A model generated the notes under the pieces. That model saw only the letters and a program-made list of their open reading frames with translations, searched no databases and was not told where the DNA came from. Below, one piece after another: positions 1 to 12,974 of a stretch of 64,000 nucleotides of DNA. The DNA is from Apricaphanius iberus (taxonomy: Eukaryota > Chordata > Actinopteri > Cyprinodontiformes > Aphaniidae). The number at the start of each line of letters is the position of its first letter. Positions within the stretch are counted from its first letter, which is position 1. Where the stretch lies: assembly GCA_028564705.1 (NCBI GenBank), contig JAPXFQ010000355.1, forward strand, positions 277,061 to 341,060, read 5' to 3'. The translations under genes were made by a program, and so were the position numbers.

Positions 1-275
1 CGGCTAAAGACCAGCCACATAATTGGCTTCAATTTGGGGTAGAAGACTGAAGGATTCATCATTCAACAGTCACAGCCAGACAGGCGAGAGCAAGCGATTA
101 CAGCAGCATCAACAGCCAAGCCCAGACCCTGAAAACCAAAAGACGAGACGGATTAAAACCGAAGGGAAACGGACTGAGAGGCTGAATGCATGAGGTGAAG
201 AACGGAGCACCCGTTTGTGCTGCTCGGCGTACATCCAGGACAAAAGGAAAACATGTCACTGCTGGTTATGAGCAG
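1..275 (+). other. possible 5' UTR and first coding exon
   Basis: This stretch is richer in G+C than the sequence after it. It contains an ATG at 253 in an acceptable context (gaaaacATGT), an in-frame upstream TGA, and seven codons (MSLLVMS) that run into a good donor, AGCAG|GTAACT, at 275/276. That arrangement would suit the 5' UTR and first exon of a host gene whose remaining exons lie outside the window. No downstream exon could be linked to it, and short ATG-donor combinations arise by chance. Transcript evidence is absent, so this is only a suggestion. Confidence 0.2.
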
Positions 276-1107
276 GTAACTCACACAGCGTGACGACCGA
301 CGACTGCTGCGATCTCGACGTCTCTTTGTGGGGAACCTTTAATTGCGCCGTTAAACTGGAACGAACTCCTTCTGTGACAGCTTCATCCATCAACCACCCG
401 ACATTATTCATTAGGCCTCATCTTTATGCATCTTGCTTTGGTTGCTTCAACAATAGGTGTTTTTTATTTATTCCTTCTGTCAGATACAAACACCCTGTCA
501 AAGCAACTTGCTAATATGTAAAACTTTAACAGCGGTGATAAGAATAAAAACGTAAAAAGGCAAACCCATAAGAAAATATCCACTAAGGCCAAATGAAGAA
601 GATGAACATCTCCATACAACATTTTCTTTAGAAGAATATTATAATTTTGGCTTCTGCAGACGGACAGATGTGGCAGAGTCATGCAGCATACGCAGGAAGA
701 AACCTTTCCTACCTGGAACGCTTCAGCAAATTCCCACAAAAGTGTTTCACTCAGCAGGTCTCGGGAGATCACAAAATCACAGGAGAATTGCATAACTGTA
801 TGCGTAGTATGAAGGAAAAACATTTTAATTCTGTTAATGTCACAGATTTACCATCCATTCCCAAAACTCCAGATACTTCTGTCCATGCCTCGTCCTACTT
901 TAAATTGTTCTTGTAAAAATGATTATTTGCATCAGATAAATTGGATGATTCTCCACTTCAAAGATTAACTTCTCGTTGTTTCTGATAAAAGCAAACAGAT
1001 TAAAAGACCCAAAGACCGACTGATTTCAAACCTGATGTTTGATGTTTTAGTGAATTATTCACAGTCATGTCCCAACCATGTTGGAAGGAAGGTTACACTG
1101 AAACAGA
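276..1107. other. unassigned non-coding sequence
   Basis: Open frames here (the longest is about 119 codons, on the minus strand at 464-823) show no recognisable domain or credible splice context. I see no repeat structure. Confidence 0.5.
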
Positions 1108-1318
1108 TGTTTAGTTCGAAGCTAAACATCTAGCTAGCCAGTTTAGATTACTAGCTTCAGCTTGCTTACTATATATATAATATTTTGCTTGCTAGCTAAT
1201 TATTTTGAATATTTTCTTCAAAAATTTAATATTTAGTTTGTATATTAAATTTTCAGCTAAACTAAGCTAAACTATGTATTTTGCTTACTAACTAAATATT
1301 TAGTTTAAAACTGTCACA
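1108..1318. repeat. AGCT/AAATATTT-rich repeat, block A
   Basis: Degenerate runs of 'gctagctaa', 'aatatttag' and 'agctaaact' recur with loose spacing. The same vocabulary forms four other blocks, near 10.2-11.9, 19.7-20.1, 32.1-32.5 and 32.9-33.3 kb. This is the smallest and most decayed block. It is non-coding. Confidence 0.6.
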
Positions 1319-2466
1319 TTTATAAATAAATAAATAACTTGGTGACTGATAGGACCAGAATTATTGCTGTGAATGTTTTAACGTGTAACTTTACAAACGT
1401 AACCTCAAAGCTTTTCTTAAGCGAATTAAAACATGCTTTTGTCCCTTATAGATTTCTTCTGTTTTCATATGTTTCTATGTCATCATGACAAACTGAGCCA
1501 CAAAATACCCTAAATTAATATCAGGATAGGTTTGGAGCAAAAATATATTTATTTCCCCAAGAAACTAATAGCGTTTTTTGTACAAAACCTTGTTGACAAT
1601 TTCACACACAAAAAGGGGTTTTAATCACCTTTAAGCAATCAATTACTAATTATATTTTCCTTTTTTTATTCTCCTGGAAAAAAAGAAAAAAGCATAAACT
1701 ACAAGCAAAAATGTCTTCTGAAGATAAGAAAAAATATGAAGGTTGTGCCTTTAAAGTAAATATGTTGGAAATCCAGTCTTCTGCACTCAGGTTGCAATAA
1801 ATTGATTGACTAAATGGTGCATAAACATGTGGCTCAGTCCGTCCTGTCACATAGAAACAGCTGCTGGTGGAGACATCAGATAAAACACTAATTTAGCTTG
1901 CAGCTCTGATGCTCTAACAAATCTATAACTGCCATGCCTCCTGTGGCTTCAGCCTAAGCCTGGTCATTTCCATATTTTAGCCCCCAGCCTGTATCCATCA
2001 GCTACTCTGCAGAGTGATGAGGAAGCATTAATGCGGGAGAAGTTTCCTGCCACTTCCTGGAGGAAACTTCCTGCAGCAATTAAACCAACAAACAAATCTT
2101 AACAACTGAAGCTTCCTGCTGCAATAAACAACAATTGGTGTACCTCAAGGCTTAGTACCAGGAATCCTTACACTCATCCTCCAAAATATTGCCAAACGTA
2201 TCAACTCATCAAGCTTGCAATCTGTTTGTAAAATAAAAACTGTAAATATATAAACATTGCAAATAAACACTTCAGGCTGCTGGACTTTTTGCAACCTGGA
2301 CCTATTTTTAAGTTATTTTTATGTATTTTCACTCACCCAGTTTGAGCTGTTCAGCGGTATTTATACATTCAGTATTGATCACCTATTGATCAAGACTGAT
2401 CAACAGTCCAAATGCCGCCTGTAATAAGGTTTAATCTGCACCGAACGCCGTAATTTTACCATGTTT
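1319..2466. other. unassigned AT-rich sequence
   Basis: No coding frame, repeat or RNA gene is supported. The short open frames are not convincing. Confidence 0.5.
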
Positions 2467-2595
2467 ATAGGCCTGGGCAGTATACCGGTTCATACCGAAA
2501 ACCGGTGTTTATTTTCGTTTTGATACGAATGTTTAATATACCACTATACCGTTGAATAGCTCTGACAACTTCCGGAAAGCTTAATTAGGGGAAGT

Positions 2596-2599
<4 letters not shown>

Positions 2600-2630
<31 letters not shown>

Positions 2631-3435
2631 TGACAATTTTTCACAAACAATTATGGCGTGAGTCATTAACAAAGTCATCCAACAGTATTGAAATAGACAT
2701 GTTCGACAATCAAAAACAGACATATACAGACATAACAGAAAATAAAACCAACTAAACAATAAATAATAAATAAGGGGTCAATCTAAAAGTTTAAAAGAAA
2801 CTAATAATTCAGATAAAGTAAGGGCAAATCTATTTTCCATGAAGGTAAGGGACTTGGAGTACAACAGAAAATAATTTAAAAAGTGATTCATGTGGGGTCT
2901 CACCTTAAGGAATTTACAATTATGTATGAAGTGTTTAGAAATCAAAATTAAGACGTTCACCAAAAGTTCAAGTTTCTTGTCCATTATCTGTAGTCGAGTT
3001 TTAATGGAATTCCAATTTAAAGGGGGTATGACTATGTTCTTTGCAGTTAACCAGTTTTGAAAGGAAAACCAAAAGGATTTCACATGTACACACTCAAAGA
3101 AAAGATGTTCCACAGTTTCCAAATCAGTTCTACAAAAATCACAAAGACTATTTTCCCAGCCAAAAAGCACATGCAAAAAGTTGTTACTAGGATAAATTTC
3201 GTTTAATATCTTAAACATTACTTCTTTTGCTTTGTGTGGGACAGGGTATGATAAATACAAATTCCGAATCTTTTTAGTTTCTGTGGAGTTGTAGATTTGT
3301 AAAATATATTTCCTTTTAATTGGGGAAGGGAAGAATAACTGGTTTAAAATCTCTCGAAAAAATTTGTTGGTTAATCTCTTATCACCCAAATAAAGTCCTT
3401 CCACACAAAGTTTCTTCATTTTGGATGGGTGAAGG
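2600..3435 (-). mobile_element. 5'-truncated L1/Tx1-type LINE with poly(A) tail
   Basis: Read on the minus strand, this is the last ~640 bases of an L1-like ORF2, a ~150-bp 3' UTR and an A-tail (about 30 T on the plus strand near 2597-2628). The 12-bp duplication and pure A-tail indicate target-primed reverse transcription. All upstream L1 sequence is missing, so the copy was dead on arrival. It sits inside an older DNA-transposon remnant and is therefore younger than that element. Confidence 0.8.
2778..3419 (-). pseudogene. L1/Tx1 ORF2 C-terminal fragment
   Basis: A 213-codon open frame ends in a natural stop. Near residues 90-110 it carries the C-terminal Cys/His knuckle of L1 ORF2 proteins, CDFC followed by VEHLFFEC (C-x2-C...H-x4-C). 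It is preceded by a FKILNEIYPSN segment that matches a second L1 fragment at 34.9-35.1 kb (TLNNIHPSN, then CYLC...IKHLFYEC). The endonuclease and reverse transcriptase domains are absent. Full ORF2 proteins exceed 1,000 residues, so this is the product of 5' truncation. The frame itself is unbroken, which suggests a fairly recent insertion. Confidence 0.75.
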
Positions 3436-4373
3436 GGGGAAGTGTTTCAGCCAGGACCGATTTCACTGCTACGCGCTCTTCACCACGGTTTAGAAAACAA
3501 AGTTTTTAACTAAGTACAGCTGCTGGCAGCAGCGAAGCACACAATTCTGATGAAGTAATTCCAAAAAAGAGGAGCCTTGTCTATAGTTTAAAAGTTTATC
3601 GGCTTTAAAATGTCAAACGAGAACCGAACGGCATATCTTTTACAAACGCTATTGAGAGTAACCAGTAGGGGGGAGTGTTGAGCGCTATTTGACCGTCTGT
3701 TGGTAAACGCGGTCAACGGCGCCAAAACCAGTAGAAAAGAAATCATTAATAGCGGTAAATATGTTTCACATACCATCTACGATACTTCTGCCGTCTTTTT
3801 TTCTGTTGTTATCTGAATATTACCCAGCTAATAATCACCCACTGTCGCCATGTTTATTTTACTTCTTCTTTGGCAAAATCCGGTCTGATTCTATACTCTG
3901 CCCACTAGCGGGATTCTTCAGTACTACATGCAAAGCTATTAGAAGATGCGATTTGTTGGTTGCGCCAACGTGAGGTTTAAAAAAAAATTAAACTTCCAGC
4001 CTTAGAACATCAAGAATGTCGACTAGAATCATAATCATTTAAACTATTTTCATATATTTCACCTGTGTCTGGGGAAAACAATATGATGTAGTCCATATGG
4101 CAGTAAAATTGGCTATTTAAAGAAAATTTTTATATTCTTCATTCTTATAAGATAATGTGGACATGAACGGTCTTGTATGAAAAAAAATTTGTTAAATACC
4201 ATAATACTGATATGTTTTTTAAAAATACAGTGATATGAAAATTTTGCCATACCTCCCACCCCTACGTGTTTATATTCACCTTTGATTTAACAGTTGGATT
4301 AAATTATTCTAACCCTTTTGGCTCTACAGCTGCTATCTCTCGCATTCCTCATGCCTCCAAATTTCACTTATAG

Positions 4374-4374
<1 letters not shown>

Positions 4375-4432
<58 letters not shown>
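4375..4432. repeat. (AT)n microsatellite
   Basis: About 29 uninterrupted AT dinucleotides. Confidence 0.95.
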
Positions 4433-4435
<3 letters not shown>

Positions 4436-5132
4436 CGATCTCTAAATTGTTAAAGTACGGTTGGGTCATGTTTTTAAGACTTGCTATGTTCGACTTGCTC
4501 TGGATCATAAAGTTTAAAAATAAGGACAGTCTTGGAGGTGCATAGCAGAAGCTTTGTACTGTTTGAAACTTTAGAAACAATAATGTGTACATTATGCATG
4601 GTCGTGATGGTACTCCTTACCTAAAGTACATTCTTTTTAAATACATATCTATATATTTTGTTCTTTCCAGCCAGCAGTCTAGATTAAAAGCCACCAACTT
4701 TGACATCTTATTGACAGTTGGAGCAGCTCTGCCTCCAGTCAATTTCAACCCCTTCGTCTGCCGTTTGACTCGCTTTCCTTCAGCAGCGCCCTGCTACAGT
4801 CGGGGGTGCCTTGTCTGTTACCTCCGGCGACTGCTTTTCTGCCGCTGTGAGTCTGTCGGATTTGAGCCCTCACGACCGTTCCCTCGGGCTCGGCTTCATG
4901 GGACGCCTGTCAGTCAGCGTGACAAGCGGCTGGCCGAGTGAGCGTTAATATATTGCTGCTGCACACATGATAATAGGGCCTCATCTGACACACAGTGGGA
5001 CCTGCGCGAGGCAACACGGATCAAATTACTGAGAAAAATCGTCTGGCACTTAATCAACAGTCTGAACACCACCAGCTACAACTGCAAAGTTAGGAATGAA
5101 CAAACGGGGAATGCATTAACAAGATTCGAGCC
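4433..5132. other. unassigned, with a G+C-richer patch at 4730-4950
   Basis: Positions 4585-4941 are open for 118 codons on the plus strand, but no domain, homologous motif or splice signal supports coding. The G+C-richer patch contains several CpG dinucleotides and might be a small CpG-rich regulatory region. Nothing decides the matter. Confidence 0.35.
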
Positions 5133-5135
5133 TTA

Positions 5136-5472
5136 TGGTGTGTTCACATCGCATGCTTTGTCAGCGTCAAACAATGCTCACAAATCGACTAGTTTGACGC
5201 CTATACATTTTAAGGCCAAAGCATGCGGGTGGGCCTTTCTCTGACAGATGTTTTAAATATGAGAACATAAATTAAACGTAAGAAAATAAAAGTTCAGCTG
5301 GCTCAACTTCTGCGTTGCTGGCTTATGACACTTGAAACACAGGAAAAGGTACAAAAATTGACGAGGCCAACACACACGAAGCACCGCAGAGACTCTGAAG
5401 CTCCTCTGACGGCCTCAACAATAGACGTTACATGTAACATTGCTGCTCGTGATGTTTGGTGTTAATGCACCA
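5136..5472 (+). mobile_element. PIF/Harbinger MITE, copy 1
   Basis: A 337-bp non-autonomous element bounded by TTA (5133-5135 and 5473-5475). Its ends are tggtgtgttcacatc and, reverse-complemented, tggtgcattaacacc. The interior shares 'ctttgtcagcgtcaa', 'gactagtttgacgc' and 'gaggccaacacacacgaagc'-type segments with copies at 6269-6686 and 21231-21651. TTA/TAA duplication is the hallmark of PIF/Harbinger. This copy is shorter than the other two, with an internal deletion. Confidence 0.8.
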
Positions 5473-5475
5473 TTA

Positions 5476-6265
5476 AAGAACATTTTCATAAAAAGCCACA
5501 TATTAAAAACAATATATCCACGGGGCATTTAGAGGGCTGCAGAGAAAAAGTACGACATATCCTTAAAAAAATATTTTTTAATTAACCTAGATAAATTAGA
5601 TGTTGCTATCGTGTTCATGTTTCATATCTAACCCTTACAACAATTATTTAAACAGCTAAAATCAGATTCAGAGGGAGGTTCTTGAGCTGCTTTGCTAACC
5701 TTTGTAGCATTTATTAAACCATAGCTTCCATAACCGGTTGAAGACTGTTGATCTTGCTTTTCTTCTTTTCTGCTGATGCATTCTCGGATGAGGTTAATAA
5801 TCAGAGAAGAAAGAATGGAAAAGGTTAAAGGTGGAGCTTTGGTTTGATGTGAAAGGTGCAGGGAGCCGGTAAACGCAGACTTCAGGCGGACAAGGTTTAT
5901 TGTTGCGTTTCAGTATCAAGAGATCTCGTAACTTCCCTAGTAATCCCAAAAAGTTTCAGGTGAAACTGTGGCTAAATGATTCCTTTTTTTTTATTTAGTG
6001 ATCAGGAAAAAGTCAATCTTGAAATCATTGGGGGAACATATTACTGTTAGCGTGGTCATATTAGCCTAAAAATAACATAGGCCCTTCTCCTTTTTCTTCT
6101 TTGCAATGTTTATTGGCAGCTGGCAAGTAACATTATTACCACCTACTGGTATGGAGTGTGGACCAAAATGTGACTCAAGGTGAACTAGCCTCTCTGCGAC
6201 TGGTGATGTATTAGCATCCTCCCTACTAGTACTAGCTTTGCTCTTATTTCCATTAAATAAAACTC
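5476..6265. other. unassigned sequence
   Basis: No coding frame with domain support. Nothing repetitive recognised between the two MITEs. Confidence 0.45.
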
Positions 6266-6268
6266 TTA

Positions 6269-6686
6269 TGGTACGTTCATAGCGCCCCAAACGGCAACGG
6301 CAGCGGCATCAAGATTACATTTTAAGTCTACGGTTGACGCCATTGGAGGAGTGTCGGCTCCATCAGCTTCTCAAGCTATTCCTGCGTTTCAAGCTTCAAA
6401 CCTCATAATGCTAGCAACGCAGAAGTTCAGCTAGTTGAACTTTTGACGGTCCTAACGCTGTTGATGCGGCAACGCAACCAATCAGAGCGTCTCACTGTGG
6501 TGACGTTGCCCGACGTCGACGCTGCCTAGCCAACCACGATGCGCGAGTGTTTAAAACATCCAGCAGAGAAAGGCCCGCCTCCGAGCTTTGCTAGCTTCAG
6601 CTTAAAAATGTATCTTCTGTGTTTATGCGTCGGACTATTTGTGAGCGTTGCTTGATGCTGACAAAACTTGTGGTTTGAACGCACCA
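6269..6686 (-). mobile_element. PIF/Harbinger MITE, copy 2
   Basis: A 418-bp element bounded by TTA (6266-6268, 6687-6689) with ends tggtacgttca and tgaacgcacca. It is the reverse orientation of the copy at 21231-21651: the two share the interior (gcctagccaaccacgat, atccagcagagaaaggcccg and their complements) almost throughout. No coding capacity. Confidence 0.85.
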
Positions 6687-6689
6687 TTA

Positions 6690-8190
6690 TGTCCAATTCT
6701 GGCATACAATCGTATAAAAGTATCTTTTTTTCTGCCTCCAAAAATCCAGATTATTAGCCTACAGCACCCTCTCCTGGTTGTTTCTGTTGTCAGGACTGCA
6801 ATAGCATTAGAAAGTCAGAACATCTTCAACATGTGAACTTGTCCAAACTGAACTATATTAACTTAGTACACATAATTTAATCTCTTGGGCAGGATAATAG
6901 TTTTCTTCTTGGTTAATTTTCAGCTTTTTGTTTTCCTCTGATTTTATTTCCGTGGCCCATGAAGGTTTTAGAAACTGCAGAATCTGAACCATCTGTAACA
7001 CTTGGGTAATATCAAAGACTGACGGCAAACAAAGCCCAGATGGTGTGGGCATCATTTAACATTTGTTATCCTGACTCTAACTGACTTTCTGTAGAGAGGC
7101 AAAATTAGCGAAATTAGCTTTTTGACAGACAGGAGCTTCCATGGTGGTTTAATTCCCTCAATCCTTCAGTTTGCAGAATAAACTGTGACATAGAGATAAA
7201 GCCAGACTCAGATGCTGATGAACTTGAACTAAATGCCAAATTCATCTGGAATACGACCGAAGAATGTTGCCATTATATGCCATTATAGGAAGACGGCTGC
7301 AGAAGCCTCCAGAACCTCAAGGTGGTCGAACCACATTCTAATTATTTGCTTTTGATTGGCTTCCTCTTGGAAAACTATGATTACCAGCTCTGAAACTGTT
7401 ATCTCAGCGATTCATTTGTTGATGATTGTAGCCTGTGTAACTTGCAGCACTTCACTAAAGATGCTGATAGCTGCAATCAGCCCCGTCTCTGGCTCCCGCA
7501 GCCTCTCAGACGGCATCGGACGCACTGTGCCCGAAATCAGGAGATGAAATAATGACTGGTTTTCGTCACAGAGAATCAAAAACTGTGATTTTTCTATATA
7601 AAAACTGGCACCTTTTAACAGCAGCTCTCATTCTTTTAATACATTTTTTTGGATCTGTTTGTTTCCTGCCAAACATTTCTGAGCCCGTTTGGAAGCTGTT
7701 ATTTTTACCTGTGAGTTATAATTTATCCATTTTATTTTTATTTTTCCACTTGTTTGTGTCTCAGCAGCCCGTCCCATCAAGATCCGGGCAAAATTCCTGC
7801 TTTCCTGTTCAACATTTCTGGTGTTTTTGACAGGAAGTGGCGATTGATGTTGTGGGGTGGTGAGATGGAGGACGCGTCTGGCCCATCAGATATAGAGACT
7901 GTTAAGGTTAGTGTTTTCTTGTTTTATAGATTAGATAATTGGTGGTTAGGTGGAGAGAAGAGTGGAGAAGAAAGGTCGACCCTACACTCATAAGATGAAA
8001 GACTGGAGGCTGAACAGAGCTTCCTTCCTAAGGTGGCCAAATTGTGTCTTATTGATGAGATGAGAAACTCAGTAATCCATTACATTACCATGTCAAATTT
8101 CTACCTTAACGAATATATAGAAAAACAAAGTATGAAAGAAATTTTTTACAGCGGTCGAAACAGAAAAATGGAGCAACCAACAAAAAAAAT
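6690..8190. other. unassigned sequence
   Basis: Several 60-90 codon open frames lack any recognisable domain or supporting splice pattern. No RNA gene or TE end noticed. Confidence 0.45.
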
Positions 8191-9088
8191 GTAATGGATG
8201 GATCATCTAATGGATGGATGGATGGATGGATGGTTGATCTAATGGATGGATGGATGATCTAATGGATGGATGAATCATCTAATAAATGGATTATCCAATG
8301 GATGGATGGATGGATGATCGGATGGATGGATGGATGGATGGATGATCTAATGGATGGATGGATGAATCATCTAATGAATGGATGGATGGATGGATGGTTG
8401 ATCTAATGGATGGATGGATGATCGGATGGATGGATGGATGATCTAATGGATGGATGGATGATCTAATGGATGGATGGATGGATGGATGATCTAATGGATG
8501 GATGGATGGTTGATCTAATGGATGGATGAATCATCTAATGAATGGATGGATGGATGGATGGTTGATCTAATGGATGGATGGATGATCGGATGGATGGATG
8601 GATGATCTAATGGATGGATGGATGATCCAATGGATGGATGGATGGATGATCGGATGGATGGATGGATGGATGGATGATCTAATGGATGGATGGATGATCT
8701 AATGGATGGATGGATGAATCATCTAATGAATGGATGGATGGATGGATGGTTGATCTAATGGATGGATGGATGATCGGATGGATGGATGGATGATCTAATG
8801 GATGGATGGATGATCTAATGGATGGATGGATGGATGGTTGATCTAATGGATGGATGATCTAATGGATGGATGATCTAATGGATGGATGGATGGATGGATG
8901 GTTGATCTAATGGATGGATGAATCATCTAATAAATGGATTATCCAATGGATGGATGGATGGATGATCGGATGGATGGATGGATGGATGGTTGATCTAATG
9001 GATGGATGGTTAGATGATCTAATGAATGGATGGATGAATGGATGGATGGATGAATCATCCAATGGACGGATGCATGGAAGGATGATAC
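8191..9088. repeat. GGAT-based satellite array with gatctaat spacers
   Basis: About 0.9 kb built from tetranucleotide GGAT runs (2-6 copies) separated by 8-mers such as gatctaat, gatcggat, gaatcatc and ggttgatc. This creates irregular higher-order units; for example, a 'gaatcatctaatgaatggat' phrase recurs near 8366, 8528 and 8716. The antisense frame encodes IHP/IHPS repeats and is not a gene. Confidence 0.95.
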
Positions 9089-10204
9089 AATAGAGCCTTG
9101 GTTTCCACAATATTACAGATGTTATCGGATGTTTGGACGGACGACTCCTGCTGAGTTGGATCAGTTGCAGCACCGTGAGGTAAGTGGAGATCTCAGGTTC
9201 AGTCAGGGACCTGATCAGCCCTCTCAGTTTTATCAGACAATAAAAGTTTGTTACTGTAATATCTTCTACTGCTTCTCATGCTGAGAGATTTCTCTGAGGG
9301 GAAAGATGGAGAGCCATGATGACCATTCCAAGTTTTTTTTTTTCTAAAGCCTTATTGTAGTAGAGTCAATATCCTGCTTGTTTTTATGAGTTTAGTTTCT
9401 CTGAGCTGCTGAGACTTGTCTCCTGTAGGTGGGATTTATTTGCATTTTAACACACAGTCCTTTACAAGCCAAGCAGAGATGTCCAAACACTTAGAAAACA
9501 AAAGGCACACTGGCCCACAGTAGACCCTGGGGATAAAATACCTACAGCCAATCAGAGGTGAGCCGAGCTCCTGCATTACTAGTGAGAGCGAAGGGGGAAA
9601 AACAATCAGTAGAAATAAATAAATGAAAGGAGCAGCTCCTGTTTTATTAATAAAATACCTTTGAGATAAATGGAGCAACGAGCCCAGCAGGGAAGAGTTC
9701 TGCTTATACTATGAATATTAATCATCACCAGAATAACTCGCTTCTTTACTGTTCCCGTTCACTTTGTGTTTAAGTAATTTCATTTAAATTCAATACATGT
9801 GGTATATCATCACCACAGCCAGAATAAAAACCACTATATGTATAATGGGATGCTTCCAGTGGAGAACTGATGCACATAGAGAGTCCTGAACCAAACAAGA
9901 GATGACATTAAAGGTATTATCCCTCCTGGGGGTGAATATGGAGATGCCATGATGGAGCTGCCGGTACAAATTGTCCATAATCCTGCTAATTTATCCCGTC
10001 TGGATTAAATATCCTCCACATTTATATGGTAACTTTTTAGTTAAACTCACATAGACGCTTCGGATTACTTTATTTTGTTTTTTGGCTGGGAAAGAGTGGG
10101 TGAAAACATGTAAAAAAGGTCCTAAATTCTGGATTCAGCTGTATCAAAGGCCAGTATTGATGCCCAAATCTGCCTCGCCTCTAATATTTAATCTTGAAAT
10201 TCAG
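9089..10204. other. unassigned sequence
   Basis: No gene, repeat or RNA structure supported. Confidence 0.45.
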
Positions 10205-11890
10205 TATTTAAACCAAATGTTTAGTTAGCAAGCTTAATATTTAATTTATAGCTAAATATTTAATTTCAGGCAAAGATATTTAGCAAGCAAGCTTAATATC
10301 TAGCTTCAAACAAAGTTTTTAGATTGGGAGGTTAGCTTGCTAGCTTAATGTTGAGCTTCAAACTAAATCTTTAGCTCGCTGATTAGATATTAAGTTTGGA
10401 GCTAAATATTTTACTAAGCTCAATTGTATGGCTCCAAAGTAAATATTTAACTGAGTGCTAAATATTCAGCTAAAATCACTTCATCAAAATATTTATTTAG
10501 CAAGCTAAACATTTTATTTGAAGATAAATATTTAGTTTAAGGCAAAAAAAATTGCAAGTAAGCTAAATGTCTATCTTCAGACTACAGTTTTTAGATTGGC
10601 AGGTTTGCTTGCTAGCTAAATATTTTGCTTCAAACTACATTTTTAGATTGGGAGGTTAGTTTGCTAGCTAAATATTGAGCGTCAAACTAAATATTATATA
10701 TTTTTTATAAATACTGTATATTTTTAGCTTGCTGACTAGATATCTAGTTTGGAGCTAAATATATGGCTAGCAAGTTAAACTACCTAGCTAAATATAAGGC
10801 TTCAAAAAAGTATTTAACTGAGGGCTAAATATTCAGCTAATATGAAAAACCTACTTTGTCACAATATTTAGTTAGCAAGCTAAGTCTTTGATTTGAAGCT
10901 AAATATTTAATTTAAAGCTAAACATTCAATTTGAGACAAACATATTTAGCAAGCAAGCTAAATATCTAGCTTCAAACTAAAATTTTAGATGGGCAGTTTA
11001 GCTTGCCAGCTCAATATTGAGGTTCAAACTAAATATTTAGCTTGCTGATTAGATATTTAGTTTGGAACTAAATATTTTGCTAGCAAGCTCAACTGCCTTG
11101 CTAAATGTATGGCTTCAAAGTAAATATTTAACTGAGTGCTACATATTCAGCTAAAATCAATTCATCAAAATATTTAGTTAGGAAGCTAAAAATTTAATGT
11201 GAAGATAAATATTTAGTTTAATGCAAAAATATTTAGCAAGTAAGCTAAATATCTATCTTCAGACTAAATTTTAAGATTGGCAGGTTAGCTTGCTAGCTAA
11301 ATATTTTTATCTCAAACTACATTTGCAGCTTAGTGACTGGATATCTAAATTGTAGCTAAATATTTAGCTAGCAAGTTAAGTAAATATTTAACTAAGTGCT
11401 AAATATTCAGCTAACATGAAAAACTTACTATGTCAAAAAATTTAGTTAGCAAGCTAAATCTTTAATTTGAAGCTAAATGTTTAATTTAAAGCTAAACATT
11501 CAATTTGAAACAAACATATTTAGCAAACAAGCTAAATATCTAGCTTCAAACACATTTTTTAGATTGGCAGGTTAGCTTGTCTGCTAAATATTGAGCTTCA
11601 AACTAAATCTTTAGCCTCCTGATTAGATATTTAGTGTGGAGGTAAATGTTGAGCTAGCAAGCTAACCTGACAAGCTAAAAGTTTTGTTTGAAGATAGATA
11701 TTTAGCTGGCTGAACAGAAATTTAGTTTGGAGTTAAATACTTAGCTAGCAAGCTAAACTCCCTAACTAAACATATGGATTTGAAGTCAATATCTAACTGA
11801 GAGCTAAATATTCAGCTAATATGCAAACTCACTTCATCAAAATATTTAGTTAGCAAGCTAGGAAGTTAAATATTTAGCTTCAAACTCCAT
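10205..11890. repeat. AGCT/AAATATTT-rich repeat, block B (largest)
   Basis: A 1.7-kb degenerate array in which 'agctaaatatttag', 'gcaagctaa' and 'gcttgctagc' recur. Longer phrases repeat at several-hundred-base spacing: 'attcagctaa' plus a variable tail occurs near 10470, 10835, 11145, 11405 and 11812. Two tail types alternate (aaatcacttcatcaaaat versus atgaaaaac), which points to a higher-order period of about 580-670 bases. The array is rich in self-complementary AGCT and GCTAGC. No coding frame. Confidence 0.85.
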
Positions 11891-12974
11891 TTTCTCCCCC
11901 CAGTGCATTCATCAGTCAGGAAAATGTGCTTGGATTTTCACATTGAATGTCACCTTTAAATTAATTGGATCTGTATTAAAAAAAGTTGTAAAAAGAAAAA
12001 CCAAAAAAACACCCATAAGTCATTCAAAAGAACGTGCTTTGCAACTGAATCCTTCAACCGCTGAGTCGAAAAGTCTTTTATTCTGTTGACAAGAAAATGA
12101 AAAGCCTTCCAGGCCACTTTCAGGCCTTCGTGTGTTTTAATTGAGAAGAGAGTTACACAAAACGAGAAGCCCAATGTTTGTTTTATCTTAATGGCCTTTT
12201 GGGGCAATGAAGAAACATCATTGGGTTGTTTAAAATTGTCCTGGTTAATTAACTTTTAGAGAGAACAGCTGTTACTTGGGGCTAGCTGTCAGATTAGTTG
12301 GGATTCATGTATCAAACAAGCAGGTTTATCCTCTGCTTTGAGGAAGCAGGAGGTTGTTTTGTACTTTAAAAGAGCTCAGCTTCAGTCTGCACGTAAAACT
12401 TCCCACAGGCAAAAACAACAAGTTCCTGTGGACGATCTTTTGAAATATGGCTGTAATTTATGTGATGAGAGCTGAGAGTTTGTGTTACGACCCCGGGAAC
12501 CGAGGTCTGCTACATCCCCGCTCGTAAAACAGGGCCCCGATAAATTTATTGGACGCGTTTAAAAGGTCTCACAGTCTCCTGTATAAAGGTTGAGAGATGC
12601 TTTATTTTGATTGTAAAAACCACAAGAGTGAGAGCTGAGAGATGGGTTCATCTCCAGATATATGACAGAGACTTTCCGCAGCTTCCACAGGAAGCAGTTT
12701 GACCTGGAAGAGAGAAGGTTGGGAAGCACCAGAAAACATTTTGATGATTTATTATAGAGTCAAACAACATGCATACCTCAATAAATCACCTCGATAGTCA
12801 AGGTCTGAGGTTATAAAACTCCAGTGTCTTTAAATAGTTGTATTTATCTATGAAGTCAAAAACAATTTATTTCAAATTAACTGATTTGCCCTCACACACA
12901 AGGCGGTTAAAAAAGATTTGACTCTTTTAAAGGGAAAGTAATTGGTTTTTTTGTGTTTATTTTCTTTTATTGCC
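11891..12974. other. unassigned sequence
   Basis: No supported gene. The frames at 11956-12207 (minus) and 12953-13171 (plus) show no domains. Confidence 0.45.

Larger units (their letters stand above)
2588..3447. repeat. target-site duplication pair flanking an L1 insertion
   Basis: The 12-mer ggggaagtgttt occurs at 2588-2599 and again at 3436-3447, on either side of the LINE fragment and its poly(A) tail. The exact extent is ambiguous by a few T bases because the tail is itself poly(T) on this strand. Confidence 0.7.
2467..4264. mobile_element. DNA-transposon remnant with imperfect TIRs, split by an L1
   Basis: The left end (taggcctgggcagtatacc) and the reverse complement of the right end (taggggtgggaggtatggc) are imperfect terminal inverted repeats. 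Both subterminal regions carry 'ataccg/atact' motifs typical of widespread fish hAT-like non-autonomous elements. After removal of the LINE insertion at 2600-3435, about 950 bp remain. No transposase is visible. The superfamily is uncertain because no clear target duplication was found. Confidence 0.45.

Noticed and set aside
464..823. 119-codon minus-strand frame as a gene
   Set aside because: No domain, no splice support, and composition like the surrounding AT-rich DNA.
8907..9173. Minus-strand frame encoding IHPS/IHPF repeats
   Set aside because: It is a translation of the GGAT satellite array.
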